The position numbers and the translations under genes are program-made. 64,000 nucleotides of DNA from a virus. The notes under the pieces are model-generated. The model did no database searches. It was not told the DNA's origin and was given only the letters and a program-made list of their open reading frames with translations. Of this stretch, positions 36,648-46,552 are shown piece by piece (the first letter of the stretch is position 1; each line of letters opens with the position of its first letter). Location: positions 1 through 64,000 of the IMG/VR virus record IMGVR_UViG_3300018018_000003, one strand, 5' to 3'.

Positions 36648-36713
36648 TGTGTTCGGTTTTAAATGTTAATACTAATAATGCCCCTTGTTATTACTGTCTG
36701 TCAAAAAAATGCG

Positions 36714-37883
36714 TTACCTCTTCATTTCTGCCTCAAATGCTCTGTCGGCCTTTTCCTCATCCGATAGCTCCTTCTGTTGTGCAGGAGGCTGATCGTTGTT
36801 TTTGGATGAAGGATTGCTGTAAAGTTTAAGGTACTCCTCTTCTGTCATAGACCTTGCACGTTCAAATATGGCGTGTGCGATCTTGCCCATATTAGAAAGT
36901 ATCGTATCGGCATACATCCGTGTGGCTGCATTCTTAACATTTGCCTCATTGACTTCCATCTGGTTGCCAACGACAAAATTAAGCGCATTGTCCATTAAGA
37001 CCTTTTTTGCCTCCTCTGTCAATGCAAAGTTGGTTATAGGGTCTTTGCTGCCTTCCATGAGTATAGGGATAGATGAGTATTCCTTTACTATGGCTTCATT
37101 AACTTTAGTCCATCCTTCTTTCTGAGCCTTCTCAATCTCAGGCGTCCATTTTGGTTTTACTTCCGGAGGTAACTCTGTCGGAATCTCTGGCATCTTGATC
37201 TTACCCTTCAGCTCTTGAAGTCTAACCTTGGCTTTGTTCCCTTCCGAGTTCACCTCCATAAGGTTATCATCAAATTCTTCCTGGGTAAGGTCTCCAGAAT
37301 CCACTTTTGAATGATCCACATTGAATTTCCTCTCGAAACTCCTTCGTACCTGTGGTTCCTTCCCTGCCAATGTAGGGTCATCAACGATACGCTGCAAGAC
37401 GAGAGCATCCATGGCATCCATGTTTGCTACTTCCGTAGCGTTTAATTTATTGAATATCCCTGCATCTTTTATCCCCGTCTCACGCACAAACTCATTGTAT
37501 TTGGCAATGTCATCATTCGCGAAATTATGACGTGGTTTTGCCTTTACTTGAGTCTCAAGCTCTTGGTTCTTCTGTCTCAGTGTCGCCAATTCCTGAAGTT
37601 GGCCGGGTATATTTGCATTTTTAAAATCCTCCACCGTCTTGAACTGATCTCCCCACATCTCGCGGAGCATGTCAGCCTTGATAGTCTCTGGACTTGGTAC
37701 TTCTGTTTTAATGTCTTTTTTTACGGGTTCAGCCTTAATTGGCTCTTCCGTTTTTAAGGGTTCAGCCTTAATTGGTTCGCCACCTCCCCTCTTAGTCTTT
37801 ATCTGTGCCGTGACTTTCTCTACGTCAATGTTATTGCCATCGAGTAAAGCGTCAATTTCATCATCTCTGCCGTCTTTTGCCAT
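36714..37883 (-). CDS. Scaffold-like protein
   Basis: A 389-aa acidic, Lys/Glu-rich helical protein. An N-terminal Lys/Glu/Pro-rich stretch (residues 30-70) repeats KAEPLKTEEPIKAEPVK-type units. A coiled coil follows at about 90-115. The end is charged with no Cys. It lies immediately before the capsid gene and after the portal, the usual place of the scaffold. An exact promoter lies upstream, at the end of the portal gene. Confidence 0.7.
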   Translation of the reverse strand: MAKDGRDDEIDALLDGNNIDVEKVTAQIKTKRGGGEPIKAEPLKTEEPIKAEPVKKDIKTEVPSPETIKADMLREMWGDQFKTVEDFKNANIPGQLQELATLRQKNQELETQVKAKPRHNFANDDIAKYNEFVRETGIKDAGIFNKLNATEVANMDAMDALVLQRIVDDPTLAGKEPQVRRSFERKFNVDHSKVDSGDLTQEEFDDNLMEVNSEGNKAKVRLQELKGKIKMPEIPTELPPEVKPKWTPEIEKAQKEGWTKVNEAIVKEYSSIPILMEGSKDPITNFALTEEAKKVLMDNALNFVVGNQMEVNEANVKNAATRMYADTILSNMGKIAHAIFERARSMTEEEYLKLYSNPSSKNNDQPPAQQKELSDEEKADRAFEAEMKR

Positions 37884-37903
37884 AGCTTTAAAATATTAGG
37901 TTA

Positions 37904-37934
37904 CAAATATACAAGATATTTTTATTTCTGCAAA
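37904..37934 (-). promoter_or_regulatory. Bacteroidota-type promoter for scaffold and capsid
   Basis: On the minus strand TTTG (37931-37934), a 19-base spacer and TATATTTG (37904-37911) match the consensus exactly. The -33 box lies inside the 3' end of the portal gene (stop at 37922). Transcription would start near 37897, giving a leader of about 14 bases. This gives the scaffold and capsid genes a promoter separate from the portal, fitting high capsid demand. Confidence 0.75.
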
Positions 37935-40231
37935 CTCTTCTCTGCCTCTGCGTTTGCATGAGCCCTTCCTACTGTCTGAACAAGTCCCATGCTTCCCTTT
38001 AGCTGTATGAGTTCTTTCTCGCGCTCCTGCTCTGCCTGAGCATACTTCTCGTCAATCATCTTCTTCCCTTCATAAAGCCTCAACGCCTCATCGGTCTTTA
38101 CTTTCTCGGTTGCCTGTAATAGTTTTTCTTTTGCCTCGGCAGCCTGATTAGCTTTATTTGCGTCCAGCTGCATATTCTCCCTCTGTAGCTGTAACTGTTT
38201 CTCCTTATTCTTTTTGCTTTTCATATTAAGGAATGCCTCTGCCCATTTAAGGTTTCCTGCCTCGCATATCCTGTCTATCATAAGGAAGTCTGCAAGGTTA
38301 ATGCCTGTTGAGCCGTCTTTATCAGGGGTGAGTGCCTGCATCGCCGCCTTCATAATGACATCGCGCCTCTCATCGGTGGGCTTTGCCTCATATTTGATGT
38401 AATAATCGGCATCCACCACATCCGCACTTGCACTTATTATCCTTACTCCCATAGAGCCAAGTACGGGCATATATCCCTTATAAGCCTCTTTGTCGTGTTT
38501 TATAAGGAGTTGAATCCTGAGCGACATGTTCTTTGCCGTCCTTTCCTTGATGGTCAGATATGCTCCGTAGATAGGTCTTAAAGCGTTATTTGTTGCCGCA
38601 AGAGCCATCTTTGATCCTGTCACCGGTGCTTTCGGATCAGGACTTGATGCATCAGCCGCCTGATTTATCCCCGTTATATCCCTTATCGCACCTGCATTGA
38701 ACTCCCAGATGTCAATAAATTCTTTTAATTGAGGGCCAATACCTCCGACTAATTCCTGAATAGGCCGGAAGTTTGCCGGTACATTTGCTACTCCCTTATG
38801 TGTTGTGGATTTAAAAAGCAATGTACCTGTCTGTGTCTTTATCTTTATAAGGTCAAGAGGATCAAGTTTCTTGCCTCCAAGTGCCATGTTCTGTAATGAA
38901 GTAAATTCTATTGCAAGCCCTGATGGTGCCGCCATAGCGATAGCGTTCTGTAGCTTATAGTACGCAAGGCACATCTGATGGATGAATGTCTCTGAGAGGC
39001 TCACAAGCGACCTGTAAGGCAGCTTATAGAGATGATAGGACAACTCCACTTCTTTCTTCCCCGGGCGAGGCACATCGAACTGCAGGCCGTCATCATAGAT
39101 AAAGTCAGTGCCTATTATCCATTTAGCCTTATAGACGACTTTTATATCGAATTTCTGAGTCTTTTTCTTCTCCGAGTCCCTTACCTTTCCCCATTCCTCA
39201 TCGAACAATATCGTTGTTCCAAACTGCGTCTTGCGTTTTGTCTTATAGGTGCTATTGACGGACATCCATTCCGCATCCATCACATCCACGAGGAAAGTAT
39301 CATAATTGGCGCAATGCAGTTCTGAGTTGTAAGTATATTCCCCAAGCCTTATGTTGCCTCCAATGCCATTGTATTCCTCTGCAAGGTTCCTTAATACTTC
39401 TTCTGGCAGTTCGGGGTTGAGCTTACGGAGGTCTGAGATAAGAACCCTTATCACTTCACCACAATACTCCATATTATGACAATCCCAGAATCTTGAATAC
39501 TGTCCTATGAATCGTGCCGGGTCAACATATCTTACTTTTACCTTTCGGGTGTATTGGTCGGTATAGTCTTTTGTTGCCAGGTACCCTATCTCACAGGCAT
39601 CCCTGATGAGTTTCTTCTTCGTCTCTTTCCATTCGGATATATAAAAGGAATAATCGAGGGCTTCCTCTATCTCCATCTCCTTTGACAGCTTAAAGCCTCC
39701 CGCTCCGTCATATAACTCAAGTTCTTCAAGTGAATCGGGTATATACTCATCCGTCTTGTCCACCCCCATCGCATTATTGATATATCCAAGTATCTCCTTG
39801 AATTTCATGCGGTATTCCATATCCAAGCGGGCTTCCTCTTTCTCATTGGTGCTTGATGGGTCAACTGCCGTAGCCACCACCTGATGATCTGTCTGCTCAA
39901 GCATGCCTTCCACTATGCGAAGGAATTTAGGCATGATAGCCGGGACATCCCAATTAATATTCATATATCCCGTTGACTCGCCCTTGTCATCGCTCTCATC
40001 GAGTAGTATCTTCATGTATTGAAGAATATCCTGCCGTCCGGCTGCGAGATCCCTGAGTAGTTGAAACTCATCAATGAGGTCATAAGGGATGGCTGCGCGA
40101 CCCTGTTTCCATGAAGCATAGATAGCTTCACACCATTTTCTCTTCCATTCCGTGTCCTTTAATTTAGGGTCTATGTCGTCCAACGGGAAGGGGCATGATG
40201 ACGAACCGTATTTTAAAATGTTAAATGGCAT
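37922..40231 (-). CDS. Portal protein
   Basis: A 769-aa protein. The first third is helical with Trp-rich segments (EWKRKWCEAIYASWKQ). The core has RFWDCHNMEYCGEVIRV and YHLYKLPYRSLVSLSETFIHQ. A long C-terminal helix rich in Gln/Glu/Lys spans about 660-769, as in podovirus portals. Its position between terminase and scaffold supports the call. A -7 box (minus TAACTTTG at 40251-40258) precedes it without a -33 partner. Confidence 0.75.
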   Translation of the reverse strand: MPFNILKYGSSSCPFPLDDIDPKLKDTEWKRKWCEAIYASWKQGRAAIPYDLIDEFQLLRDLAAGRQDILQYMKILLDESDDKGESTGYMNINWDVPAIMPKFLRIVEGMLEQTDHQVVATAVDPSSTNEKEEARLDMEYRMKFKEILGYINNAMGVDKTDEYIPDSLEELELYDGAGGFKLSKEMEIEEALDYSFYISEWKETKKKLIRDACEIGYLATKDYTDQYTRKVKVRYVDPARFIGQYSRFWDCHNMEYCGEVIRVLISDLRKLNPELPEEVLRNLAEEYNGIGGNIRLGEYTYNSELHCANYDTFLVDVMDAEWMSVNSTYKTKRKTQFGTTILFDEEWGKVRDSEKKKTQKFDIKVVYKAKWIIGTDFIYDDGLQFDVPRPGKKEVELSYHLYKLPYRSLVSLSETFIHQMCLAYYKLQNAIAMAAPSGLAIEFTSLQNMALGGKKLDPLDLIKIKTQTGTLLFKSTTHKGVANVPANFRPIQELVGGIGPQLKEFIDIWEFNAGAIRDITGINQAADASSPDPKAPVTGSKMALAATNNALRPIYGAYLTIKERTAKNMSLRIQLLIKHDKEAYKGYMPVLGSMGVRIISASADVVDADYYIKYEAKPTDERRDVIMKAAMQALTPDKDGSTGINLADFLMIDRICEAGNLKWAEAFLNMKSKKNKEKQLQLQRENMQLDANKANQAAEAKEKLLQATEKVKTDEALRLYEGKKMIDEKYAQAEQEREKELIQLKGSMGLVQTVGRAHANAEAEKSLQK

Positions 40232-40255
40232 CTCTACTTTAAATTTCCCCCAAAG

Positions 40256-42499
40256 TTAGTATTTATTTGGGATATTATAAGTCCTTTTCTTCAAATAATT
40301 ATCAAGGGTGTATTCCTTCTCATCCAGTTTCTCCACTTCGTCATATATGTCTGCCGTGCCAAGAAGGGCATATCCCCCTGCCGTAAATAGGTCATAATTG
40401 GTCATGTCTTCCGGCCCATCAATATCCCTGCATTGCTCCAAAATCTCTATATGCGTCTCCTGTGAGGCTTCGTTCTCTATCCATGCATCAAACTCGCTGA
40501 AGATACTCTGTTTTATCTTCTCTCCCGTCTGCTCGCCGGGTGTCTTGCTGAACTCAAATGTCCTCGGGTCAATCCTGTACCTGAGATAGCCTCCGTATCC
40601 CCTCTTCTCAAAGTAATCCCATAACAGAGGCACATTTATCTCGGGGAACATCTGAACTCCATAATAAATGCACATCATAAGCATATCCTCTGCATAGATG
40701 TCTTTGTCGTATGTGCGGTATGAATAGGTACATACAAACTTGCGCTTCATGGAAAAGTCGCCGTCTTTGATCTTACCCTTGCGGATCACCGCACCGCCTC
40801 CATTGGACTTGCGGTTGCTCTTTACAATATTGAATTTAAAAGGGTCTCCCCCTGCACATCCCCATTGAGTGTTGCCTGGCATCCACGAGCCGTCTTCTTC
40901 GTTCCGGAATTTAAGATTAGCCTCGTAATCATTTAACTGATGGCTCACCCTGAACTTACCCTGCGAGTTCTCCACAAAAAGAACTTTGGTGTCTCTCTTG
41001 TTGTTCTCCCAAACAAAATTACCGGTTACTATTGCCTGTTTTGTCAATGACAGGTTATCAATATAAGTCTCCAGTTTATTCATATTGAATCCCGACGCCT
41101 TGGTGGATGTCCTGAAACACTCCGCAAATCTCAAGGGATAAAGCCTTATCTGTTCAGACAACTTATCCTGATCGGCAGTATATGATGACCGTATGTTCAG
41201 AAGATATTCTCTTGCTCCTATCTTCCTGCCAATGAACTCTGCCTGCTTCTTATCAGGAGTCCCTATGATACTCATGCCATAAGGGTCAATGAAGTCCTCC
41301 AACCCGTCATCGGCAGACATAAATAGGTTTACAAGCCCTGATTTCGTCTGTCCATTGAGGTTGCGTTCATAATAGTTGCTCATCAGGCATTGCTCCCTGA
41401 ATGCCCTGCCTCCTCCTTTCTCCATCTCACCAACCGTGGATGTCTTTATGGTGAATCCTATTATGCTTCCTCCTATGGCAAGACACTCCTTTACGACTGC
41501 ATGGCGAGCCCAGCAGTCAAGCCCTTTCTTTAACTTTCCCACTTCATCGTCATGGTGGAAATAGAGCTTATCACCGTCATAGGCGGAGGGGTCTGCCATC
41601 TCATAATCTATCTTGGACTCCAGTCCCATCTCTGAATTAGACAATGCTCCCCGTGATGATAGCCTTATTGCCGGAGGCGTAAATGACAGTTCTGTCTTTG
41701 GCGAAGTAGAGCCTTCATAATTAGGCTTAAAGAAGAACGGCAGTTGTTTCCATGGCCCCACAAGATGCTTTAGAAAACACTTGCGAGCCTGGACATCGTT
41801 CATAGACTGTATGCCTCCCCACGCCCCGAGTGTACGGCTTATAATTTCATAATTGATGCATTCAGCCTTATATGTGGCTCCCTCACGTCTGTGTTTGGGA
41901 TAGTTGAATCCGTAGAATAGGCGATGACCGGTCTCTATCCATTCATATCTGCCCTTTGAGTCCTGTATGGCAAAGCCGTTCTCATCGCACCTGGGATACT
42001 TGGTTTCGGTATAAATCTTACGGGCAAAGAGGAAAAAACGCCTGTCCCTGTCACGGTATTTCGGCAGTCCGACATCAATATGCCACCACCCGCAATAGAA
42101 ATAATGCCATCCGTCAATATATGTAGGCACACCGTTATTATAGAACCAGTAGCCGTGAAGCCTCCTGTCCCATTGCAGTTTTATGAAGGCTATCTCCTCT
42201 TCATAAATATCCGCATGCTCTTCCAGTTCGTTCCATATATCATCAAGGGTCTCATATTTGGATTGGAGTTCTTTCAACCTCCGAGGAATCTTCGGTGGAT
42301 GCCACATCTGATTCTCTGCAGGCAGTCCCCAATTATCTATCAGGTGAGGCTCTGGAGGGTCGGGCAATAATATCTCTATCGGGATTAAGTCTTTATCCCC
42401 GGTATTGACCCAGATACTCTTCTCCGCATCCTGATACTGTGCGAGTATGCGGGGATCAATTTCTTTATAATAGCGTTTTAAAAGAGTTATGTTATTCAT
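40256..42499 (-). CDS. terL: Terminase large subunit
   Basis: A 747-aa protein. The ATPase motifs are visible as KHRREGATYKAE (202-213, variant Walker A of the RRxG type) and YFHHDDEVGK (313-322, Walker B with catalytic Glu). The nuclease motif GGDPFKFN (550-557) is the metal-binding Asp block of RNase H-type nucleases, followed by acidic residues. The protein packages DNA into the prohead. No small subunit was recognised nearby. Confidence 0.85.
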   Translation of the reverse strand: MNNITLLKRYYKEIDPRILAQYQDAEKSIWVNTGDKDLIPIEILLPDPPEPHLIDNWGLPAENQMWHPPKIPRRLKELQSKYETLDDIWNELEEHADIYEEEIAFIKLQWDRRLHGYWFYNNGVPTYIDGWHYFYCGWWHIDVGLPKYRDRDRRFFLFARKIYTETKYPRCDENGFAIQDSKGRYEWIETGHRLFYGFNYPKHRREGATYKAECINYEIISRTLGAWGGIQSMNDVQARKCFLKHLVGPWKQLPFFFKPNYEGSTSPKTELSFTPPAIRLSSRGALSNSEMGLESKIDYEMADPSAYDGDKLYFHHDDEVGKLKKGLDCWARHAVVKECLAIGGSIIGFTIKTSTVGEMEKGGGRAFREQCLMSNYYERNLNGQTKSGLVNLFMSADDGLEDFIDPYGMSIIGTPDKKQAEFIGRKIGAREYLLNIRSSYTADQDKLSEQIRLYPLRFAECFRTSTKASGFNMNKLETYIDNLSLTKQAIVTGNFVWENNKRDTKVLFVENSQGKFRVSHQLNDYEANLKFRNEEDGSWMPGNTQWGCAGGDPFKFNIVKSNRKSNGGGAVIRKGKIKDGDFSMKRKFVCTYSYRTYDKDIYAEDMLMMCIYYGVQMFPEINVPLLWDYFEKRGYGGYLRYRIDPRTFEFSKTPGEQTGEKIKQSIFSEFDAWIENEASQETHIEILEQCRDIDGPEDMTNYDLFTAGGYALLGTADIYDEVEKLDEKEYTLDNYLKKRTYNIPNKY

Positions 42500-42500
42500 T

Positions 42501-43085
42501 TCAATTATGAATAAAGAGGGCTTTTGGAATCCTCACCGTTCTTAGTCCTGTCCTGCCACACTCCCTTGCACACTCTTCTGCATAGGCACCATCAGCAGAC
42601 ACATGATTGTGTTTGAATCCCACTTTTTTTGCCACATCCATCCTGACAATAAAAGAACCCATGTCAATCTTATTTTCTTTTATCTCCGTGTATAGTATTT
42701 CATATTGAAGGTAATTGTGAATCGTATTACAATAGACCATACCTACATCAGCCATGCATTCTCCCAAAAAATACTCCACAAACCTTGCCACATACTGATT
42801 GTCGTCATTTGTCATAAGAACATAATCGTCATATTGTCCTTCTATTTTTTCAAGCATCATCTTGCGATTAGAGTGCCCGAATCCCCCAATCCTCTCGCTT
42901 GTCTCATGGTAATCCACCTTCCCTGTTTCTGAATATAATGAGATTACTTTTTTTATTTCTTCCGATGCAGGACCGTCATGTATCACGTGGACAAGCCATC
43001 GTGCGTCTGTCTGTCTCATAAAAGAATCTATAAGCATCCTTAGCTCAATAGGTTTCTCGTATGCAACACAGATGACATGTAACAT
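42501..43085 (-). CDS. Glycosyltransferase, GT-A type (copy 2 of a tandem pair)
   Basis: A 194-aa protein that is short for GT2 but has the fold's features: MLHVICVAYEKPIELRMLID, then VLMTNDDNQYV (the DxD-like metal site), and KIDMGSFIVRMDVAKKVGF. It is about half identical by eye to the next gene at 43087-43671, and both end in FIHN. It lies one base before the terminase gene. The product is part of the glycan island. Confidence 0.75.
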   Translation of the reverse strand: MLHVICVAYEKPIELRMLIDSFMRQTDARWLVHVIHDGPASEEIKKVISLYSETGKVDYHETSERIGGFGHSNRKMMLEKIEGQYDDYVLMTNDDNQYVARFVEYFLGECMADVGMVYCNTIHNYLQYEILYTEIKENKIDMGSFIVRMDVAKKVGFKHNHVSADGAYAEECARECGRTGLRTVRIPKALFIHN

Positions 43086-43086
43086 A

Positions 43087-43671
43087 TCAATTATGAATAA
43101 AGAGGCATTTAGGGATATAGGCTACTTCAAGGTTATTTGCCCTGCAGTAATTGGCGCACTCCTCTGCATACATGCCATCGCCATTAAACTCAAAATGATT
43201 AAATCCTATCTTCCTTGCCACGTCAGACCGCACCATGAATGAACCAACGTCTATCCTGTCCACTTTTATCTCTGTCCGGAGTATGTCGTATTGAAAATGA
43301 CTATGAACGGCATCACAATAAACGAATCCAGTCCTGTCATTACATACTTTAAGCATCAGCTCAACAAAAACAGGGACATAATAATTATCATCATTCGTCA
43401 TCAATATAAAGTCCTGAACGTCCCCGTCTATACTGTCCAGATAGGCTTTTCGCATGGGATGGCCGAATTGCTGCATCCTGTATGGTGTCTCATAGAAATT
43501 AACCCTTAAATCATTATACAGACCAACAACCTCATGTATTTTGTCACTTCCAATACCATCATGCATTATGATGAGGTCCCATCGGGGGTCTGTCTGGACT
43601 AACAGACAGTCAATAAGGGTGCGCATTGATACTGGCCGCTCATAGGCGACTGACATAAAGTGTATTTTCAT
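43087..43671 (-). CDS. Glycosyltransferase, GT-A type (copy 1 of a tandem pair)
   Basis: A 194-aa paralogue of the gene at 42501-43085 with the same length and order: HFMSVAYERPVSMRTLID, ILMTNDDNYYV, RIDVGSFMVRSDVARKIGF, and a FIHN ending. Tandem duplication with divergence suggests the two add different sugars, or the same sugar in different links. It overlaps the GT10-like gene by four bases. Confidence 0.75.
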   Translation of the reverse strand: MKIHFMSVAYERPVSMRTLIDCLLVQTDPRWDLIIMHDGIGSDKIHEVVGLYNDLRVNFYETPYRMQQFGHPMRKAYLDSIDGDVQDFILMTNDDNYYVPVFVELMLKVCNDRTGFVYCDAVHSHFQYDILRTEIKVDRIDVGSFMVRSDVARKIGFNHFEFNGDGMYAEECANYCRANNLEVAYIPKCLFIHN

Positions 43672-44492
43672 AATTCTTTTTTTAATGCTTTATTTATAGC
43701 TCTCTTAACGACTTCTGCATAATCGGAATATTCAAGTGCCGTCTTGTAATTCCAGTCTATCGTGTTCAGCTTCCCGTAATAGATATGAGGAGTCAGATTA
43801 TTACAGACTTCAATAATCTCATCAACGCTATTAACCCTAATGATACTGTCGACATCAAAAAACTTTGATATGTTTTTTGCACCCCAATAAATAGGATAAA
43901 CCATTGAAATCAGAGGATCAATCAGTTTCTCGGTAAATAAATTATCTTTCTTAAAACAGTCTATCACGATATGAAACATATAATCCATCACAACCTTTTT
44001 CCCAAAATGATCCGGCGGTAGCGTTAGAACCTTACTCATATCCACTCCCTCAAGGGGCATACGAGAGCCCACGTAGAAGAATCGTGGTATCTTTATCTCT
44101 TCCTGCCTTCTCCATAATTCATGTCTCAAGGCGTGTCCGGGGAAACAATTACGTGCAGAGAAGACGGACGATACTCCAAACGTCTTATTCGTTGAATCAT
44201 TGGGTGGTACCCATGCAGGATAGCCGGGCATAAATATTGCCTGTGGCAGATGAAGTAAATCCGGCTCTGCCGTCAATAGGTAATTAAAACAATCCTGATG
44301 GTTATTTATGAAATCAATGAACCTGCCATCGGGTTCTATCGTAGCAAATATGCGAATAGTGTCTTCCGGAATCGGCTTTTGAAAATTAATGAACTCATCT
44401 TCATAAACCAATTCTATCTCCTTATCCGTGTCAATCTCAATCACGGCATCCCTGATCTCATAGAAATCGGCATATACTTTTACTCTTCCCAT
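43668..44492 (-). CDS. GT10-like (alpha-1,3) fucosyltransferase
   Basis: A 274-aa protein. The second half holds NLFTEKLIDPLISMVYPIYWG (184-204), followed by KNISKFFDVDSII, matching the C-terminal donor-binding motif of GT10 fucosyltransferases (TEKLxDxLxxxxxPVYxG). An earlier Arg/Lys-rich strand (RFFYVGSRMP) precedes it. GT10 enzymes use GDP-fucose. GDP-fucose synthesis genes are not in the window, so the donor is probably from the host. Confidence 0.7.
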   Translation of the reverse strand: MGRVKVYADFYEIRDAVIEIDTDKEIELVYEDEFINFQKPIPEDTIRIFATIEPDGRFIDFINNHQDCFNYLLTAEPDLLHLPQAIFMPGYPAWVPPNDSTNKTFGVSSVFSARNCFPGHALRHELWRRQEEIKIPRFFYVGSRMPLEGVDMSKVLTLPPDHFGKKVVMDYMFHIVIDCFKKDNLFTEKLIDPLISMVYPIYWGAKNISKFFDVDSIIRVNSVDEIIEVCNNLTPHIYYGKLNTIDWNYKTALEYSDYAEVVKRAINKALKKEL

Positions 44493-45277
44493 ACAATATC
44501 AAATAATGGTTTTGCAAGGTTACAACCAAAAACAAATATATCGTGATGTGCTTGCATACTCATCAGATAATGCCCACCCCATCCCCTTTCTTTGTTTATA
44601 TCCGACATGCGGGTTTGATATTCCTCCATGCGCTTCATGTAATAGTCAAGATTCCAGAATTTGTAATGCAATAATTTGTATTCTATGTTATTCAGGATGC
44701 GTATCCCATCCTTACTGCCATTTATATCCAAGGGATTTGACACGTGCGCCCCAGCCTGATAACGCATCTCCCCAACCTGATCCGGACGAAAACAACACAT
44801 CTTCCTTTCCGGATTATGAACTGCCCCTTTTTGTGAGTATTCAAAAGGATGCCCATCGGCATACAGGGGAGCTTCAAGGGAGCTCATATTATAACCATAC
44901 GGATAAATGACATTCCATCCATTCATATACACATCTGTCAGGTCAAGATCAAATACTGCAATGCCATTAATCATCCGCGCCCGGGTGAATATCTCATCGA
45001 AGTCAATGACGATAACCCAATCAGCCTGCCCCCGCGCCTCCTTCCAACAATTATCTTTTATCTTTACATACAGGTCATCGCGAATCTGATTACCTGAATC
45101 ATTTTCTCTTATCTCCACCCGGGAGTCCTTGCATAATAACTCCCTGCAACCATCAGTAGATTGATTGTCATAGATAACTATTCTTTCAGCCTCCTTATAA
45201 GCTGTGAGAAAGTGTTTGACAAATGGTGCCTCATTATAACAGAGGGCATATACCCAAATCCTGTTGCGATATATCAT
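44480..45277 (-). CDS. Glycosyltransferase with DxDE motif (GT2/GT92-like)
   Basis: A 265-aa protein from the ATG at 45275-45277, just after the stop of the gene upstream. The start is WVYALCYNEAPFVKHFL, then IVIYDNQSTDGC and VIVIDFDEIF, which are the NDxS and DFDE elements of GT2-like and GT92-like enzymes acting on sugars. It ends HHDIFVFGCNLAKPLF. It is part of the glycan island. Confidence 0.7.
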   Translation of the reverse strand: MIYRNRIWVYALCYNEAPFVKHFLTAYKEAERIVIYDNQSTDGCRELLCKDSRVEIRENDSGNQIRDDLYVKIKDNCWKEARGQADWVIVIDFDEIFTRARMINGIAVFDLDLTDVYMNGWNVIYPYGYNMSSLEAPLYADGHPFEYSQKGAVHNPERKMCCFRPDQVGEMRYQAGAHVSNPLDINGSKDGIRILNNIEYKLLHYKFWNLDYYMKRMEEYQTRMSDINKERGWGGHYLMSMQAHHDIFVFGCNLAKPLFDIVWEE

Positions 45278-45278
45278 T

Positions 45279-45965
45279 TTATTTTGTATTAACTCCATCA
45301 ATTTGCTGTCCCCATCCAATGTGCTTGACATAACCTCCCATCAGTATTGCCGCACGAAAACCCATCTCGAAATACTTTCGTCCTATGTGGCATTCCGTTA
45401 GTGCATTGAAATCCCCTTCCGCAATAAACTGTGCAAAAGGAGCAACTAACTTGTAGTCTGCCATCCTGCGTAACCCGGGATTCCATGTGAAGCCATGCCA
45501 TGCACCTCCAAGCGCATTTAATGACATCAGTTGGTACATCACATCACCGACAGAATAAACCTCCGGGTCAATCGGATGAGTATTGGTATCATAATGTTCC
45601 CTAAGCCATACTTGCATTATTTTGGGATTACTCTCAAGAATCTTTAATGACTGCTCCATAAATCCTTCCCGGTAGAACTCCCAATCGTCCTCAAGATGAA
45701 AGGCGAATGGTGTTTTAACTTCTGCATAAGCCTTGTCAATACTCGCTATCTCTCCGATATTATTCTCATTGACAATAAATGTCAGCTTGTCTTTTTCAAT
45801 GTTTGCCTCGCAGAGATTTCTAATATCATCTATGGCACACTTGCAGGCCGAATCTTCAATGACGACATAGTGTTCGATAGGATAAGTGTTGAACTTCATA
45901 AAGCTCTCTATCGTGCGTTTGAAGAGGTGTGCCCTCCCGCACGAGATTATAACTACTGTTATCAT
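45279..45965 (-). CDS. Glycosyltransferase family 2-like
   Basis: A 228-aa protein with the GT2 opening MITVVIISCGRAHLFKRTIES, a VVIEDSAC strand and FHLEDDWEFY (the acidic metal site). The rest reads LNALGGAWHGFTWNPGLRR. It overlaps the GT25-like gene by four bases. It belongs to the glycan island. Confidence 0.75.
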   Translation of the reverse strand: MITVVIISCGRAHLFKRTIESFMKFNTYPIEHYVVIEDSACKCAIDDIRNLCEANIEKDKLTFIVNENNIGEIASIDKAYAEVKTPFAFHLEDDWEFYREGFMEQSLKILESNPKIMQVWLREHYDTNTHPIDPEVYSVGDVMYQLMSLNALGGAWHGFTWNPGLRRMADYKLVAPFAQFIAEGDFNALTECHIGRKYFEMGFRAAILMGGYVKHIGWGQQIDGVNTK

Positions 45966-46552
45966 TTCATATTATTTTTAGCGTTTTCTAACATCTCCTC
46001 ACGATAATCAAAATACTGTAATCTTAAATCAGAATAGCTTCCCCTTTGAAAGGCTATCATCGGATAGCATATATAGCAATTCATCTGGCTGAGCCCTTCC
46101 CTGTAATACCATTCGTCAATCAGGTTATGACTGCCGGGGTTATAATGCCCTACAATGAATTTCCTTGCCTTGCCACTGAATAATATGGCATGGGTAGTAT
46201 GGACACCTCCCCTGATATGATATAGGTTTTCAGAATAACGTTCCGCGGAGGTCTTTACGTTGCCTCCAAGATAAAACATATCAAAGTCTTCGGGTAGCTG
46301 GTCTATGGCTTTATTAAGTATCTCCAAGGCATCGGGTTCAAATATGACATCATCTTCAAAGACAAACCTGAATCCATCTCCGTCAACACATGCCAGGTGT
46401 GACCTTGAAAATCCCGCATTACCATCAAGTATTCCCGGGAACCTCTTAAAGTCTGTTATTCCTATTTTTGGAAGTTCTTCCTGCACCTCATCCCATCGCT
46501 CGGGACGGGAATCGAGATTGATTACAATAGAGTCAAATGATTCAAGTCTCAT
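45962..46552 (-). CDS. GT25-like glycosyltransferase
   Basis: A 196-aa protein. FDSIVINLDSRPERW is the opening of family GT25 (LPS-type transferases), followed by GFSRSHLACV and FVFEDDVIF (the EDD metal site). The remaining length is shorter than in bacterial GT25 proteins but covers the core fold. It belongs to the glycan island. Confidence 0.78.
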   Translation of the reverse strand: MRLESFDSIVINLDSRPERWDEVQEELPKIGITDFKRFPGILDGNAGFSRSHLACVDGDGFRFVFEDDVIFEPDALEILNKAIDQLPEDFDMFYLGGNVKTSAERYSENLYHIRGGVHTTHAILFSGKARKFIVGHYNPGSHNLIDEWYYREGLSQMNCYICYPMIAFQRGSYSDLRLQYFDYREEMLENAKNNMK

